Shown here piece after piece: positions 61,521 to 64,000 of a stretch of 64,000 nt of DNA. The first letter of the stretch is position 1, and every line of letters begins with the position of its first letter. Source of the DNA: Umbilicaria muhlenbergii (lineage: Eukaryota; Ascomycota; Lecanoromycetes; Umbilicariales; Umbilicariaceae); assembly GCA_000611775.1 (NCBI GenBank), contig KK106982.1, forward strand, positions 620,001 to 684,000. The letters run 5' to 3'. Below the pieces are notes generated by a model, which saw only the letters and a list, made by a program, of their open reading frames with translations, was not told the origin of the DNA and made no database searches. The translations under genes and the position numbers were made by a program.

Positions 61521-64000
61521 CATATAAAGCTTCTTTAAAGAAACAGCAGAGAAAATATTAATAAAAATTTAAAAAAAAGTTGCAGTAAAGACACTTTTTT
61601 CTGATTTTTCTCATGAGGTTTTACAGATTTTATTAAGGCTTAATTAACATTGCAACACACTTTATGAATGCAGAGAAAACATGATCATAATGATTAAAAG
61701 ATGTCAAAGAAGTAATTTCATTATAAATTATTTATCATAAATGATCTTAAGAACTTAAGAGTATTTATTTTATATATTAATTTAACATTTCACTTCACCT
61801 CATTAAAGCTTTATGTTCAACTTGCTGAGAATATTAACATGAAGTTGATGATGATCATCTTTATCATCATTTAAGAGGTTTATTAAATTAATTTATATTA
61901 CACTCTTGTTTAATGATTTAAAAAGAATGATCATCTTTTTTTTTCATCTTTTGCATGTCATATATACTTCATCTTCAAGGTGATAATCTTGAACTTAACT
62001 TGCATCAAGGCTTGACAGCATTGTTATAAAGTGAGATTTTAAAAAAGCTTTAATTGTGAATAATGTCTCTTTAAGTGCTTAAATCTGTGTAGTAATATTT
62101 AAATTTAATATCTTAATAATGTCTTCTGTACACTGAGATGAGTTTTTTTTAATAATTTAATCATGAAGATCTGCAGACCTGTTGATTTTATCATTAATAT
62201 TAATATTTTAAGTATTCAGAAGAACTTTATCATCATTTTTCTTAACATTATTAAATATCAGACTGTTGATGTTATTTTGTCATTTAATCATGAACTTTAT
62301 TGCAGAAGTCAAAATGTTTTAATTAAATATTAATTAATATTTTAAAAGAATATTGAAGAAGTGACAGTGTAAATATTTGATAATAAAGCACATCATAAAT
62401 ACTTTTTAACATCTTATTGATGTGATATCATTTTTTTAGCATAAGCTGAGAGATGTTCAACATTAATATTAACTTTTTGTATAAATTATGTCACTCAGCA
62501 GTCCTCAGATGAGCCTTTACATCTTTCATGTACACATGTTGATATTTCATCAGCTCATCAGCACTCACCTGATGAGTTTCATCATTAAACTCAGAGTCAT
62601 AAGTGCAGATTAACAGGCTATAAAGATTAATTACTTCAGAGAAAAACTTCACAAGCATTTAAATTCATCAGTGTTTACTTAACATCTTCAGGTGCACTAC
62701 TTATTAATTTATAATACTTTTATTTTTCTGAGCAGTACATACAATGTTGATTTTTTTAAACATCATACATCAAAGCTGATTCACTAAAAATTCACTTTAA
62801 ATAATAAAAACATCATGATTTCTTTTAATGAAGTGCTGAACCTGTGCTGCACTTGATAATCAGAGGTGAAGAAGCTTACAAATATATTAATAATATTAAA
62901 TAAACATCAGATGAAACTCATAAGTTGTGTCATCATTTGATAAATTAAATACTCTGAGATGATTTCAGATATTCAAGTTCATTGACAAAGGCTGATGAAG
63001 ATGATTCAACATATTATTAATGATAAAATATTATCATTGAAAGTCTGAGGAGATAGAAATGAAAGTTGTTGAAATTAAAAAACTTCATGTCAATAAATTC
63101 ATTTATCACTGACTTGAATTAGCGCTGAACATTGATAACACACATATCAGCAACTTTATTTATCATTAATAACACACAACCTGAATTAAGATCATAACAT
63201 TTATAAGAAAGTGACAACCTTATATTATTAAAATAACAACTATTCACTGTTACATCATATATTATAATATAAAGCAAATGGCGCTGAAGGGTCAGCACAT
63301 AAGGGGAGAGATAATTATCATGATATAATAACACATCTGAGTTAATACTTTTTAAGTAACTTGACAGTGCACATAATAAAACTCTGCACTGCTCTCTCTT
63401 TTACTTCTTAGTTATTAATTCTATATAGTTAAGATTATATACTTTATACATATTTATATCTCATACTATCATATACCTTGACTATACTTTCTTTTCTAGT
63501 AAGAGATGTTATAGTTTAACAGTTTAACACATATTAAGAAGTAACAAAGGTAGAAAGCAGTGAATAATAATGTGTTTTTAATATTTTATGATTTATAAAA
63601 GCAGTGTAAGATAGATTTAAATCTGATTCTTACATGACAAGTCAAAGAAAAAGGTGTTGTGATTATTATGTTGTTGTTTTTGTGATTTTTGAGCATTTTT
63701 GATGTGAAGATTACAACAACTTTATGATATTCTTGAATTCACTGTGCTTTCACAATCACTGCTGGCTTTGAGAATTAAAAAAAAGAGTTTAAGTCTCTGA
63801 ACTGAGTAGTTTATAAGGCTTATGATAATAATATATCATATGTGTGATTTAATTACTTTTTGGTCACTCTTGATCCTGAGTTCAGGTGAATTTCCACAAA
63901 AGATATAAAGTTGTACATTACAAGTAATGACTCACGCCTCTGTACTGCATGTGTGACTGTATGCATGTGTCACATGCATGAACTCAGCACCTTAAGGTAA
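61521..64000. other. AT-rich decayed DNA to the window end
   Basis: No gene, RNA gene or clear repeat recognised. Frames are short. Composition recovers slightly after about 63.4 kb, with a few CpG pairs, but I see no gene start. Confidence 0.45.

Noticed and set aside
20240-64000. Tandem short words that might suggest a CRISPR array or centromeric satellite
   Set aside because: Repeats are degenerate, without regular spacers or a constant unit; the words TGAA, CTGA and CATCAT come from the skewed base composition.
63400-64000. Possible telomere or subtelomere at the window end
   Set aside because: No TTAGGG-type repeats are present.

Overview
The window is nuclear DNA of a filamentous ascomycete (Pezizomycotina type). 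The evidence is short GT-AG introns of about 55 bp with CTRAY branch sites, a fungal-type CDF zinc transporter, an F-box gene, Fot1-type transposons, and a large AT-rich block that looks made by repeat-induced point mutation (RIP). I cannot name the genus.

Bases 1 to about 19.6 kb are gene-bearing and of normal composition. They hold the 3' end of an unknown gene (3-509, +), a tRNA-Gln gene (924-1066, -), an F-box protein gene (1906-3975, -), a gene-poor stretch (4.0-7.9 kb), a gene for a protein with three six-cysteine knuckles (7904-9171, +), a tRNA-Cys gene (11115-11253, +), a nine-exon vacuolar-type zinc transporter gene (12202-13757, -), a two-exon Ser/Gln-rich protein gene (15446-16164, -) and a FAR-17a/AIG1-like membrane protein gene (17719-18602, +). 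The last lies between two matching Fot1-type terminal inverted repeats (16871-19642).

The most striking observation is in the two tRNA genes. Each has the usual small intron after position 37. Each also carries a second insert in the T arm, 62 bp in tRNA-Gln and 55 bp in tRNA-Cys. The second inserts begin with GT, end with AG and have a CTGAC or CTAAT branch-site-like motif 10 to 11 nt before the AG. Removing exactly the GT..AG segment gives a fully paired T arm in both cases. They look like spliceosomal introns inside nuclear tRNA genes.

From about 20.1 kb to the end the DNA is AT-rich, almost free of CpG, and made of nested mobile elements. A SINE-like repeat (19680-19850, resuming 46227-46241) is split by a Fot1-like DNA transposon (19851-46226). 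That transposon is split by gypsy-type LTR element A (19862-25632, inside its left terminal repeat) and by gypsy-type LTR element B1 (26008-44591, inside its transposase). B1 is itself split by a 12.5 kb DNA transposon H (29466-41921) carrying a SNF2-like helicase and a Tnp2-like transposase. Right of 46.2 kb come an unclassified repeat Y1 with a second SINE-like copy, a 5' part of a second B element (B2, 47517-58764) holding gypsy-like element C and foldback element M1, then an inverted copy M2, and an inverted partial copy of Y (Y2) followed by a decayed chromodomain reading frame. All LTR-type elements here are broken fossils with many breaks. Target-site duplications and repeat ends fix the insertion order for most of the stack.
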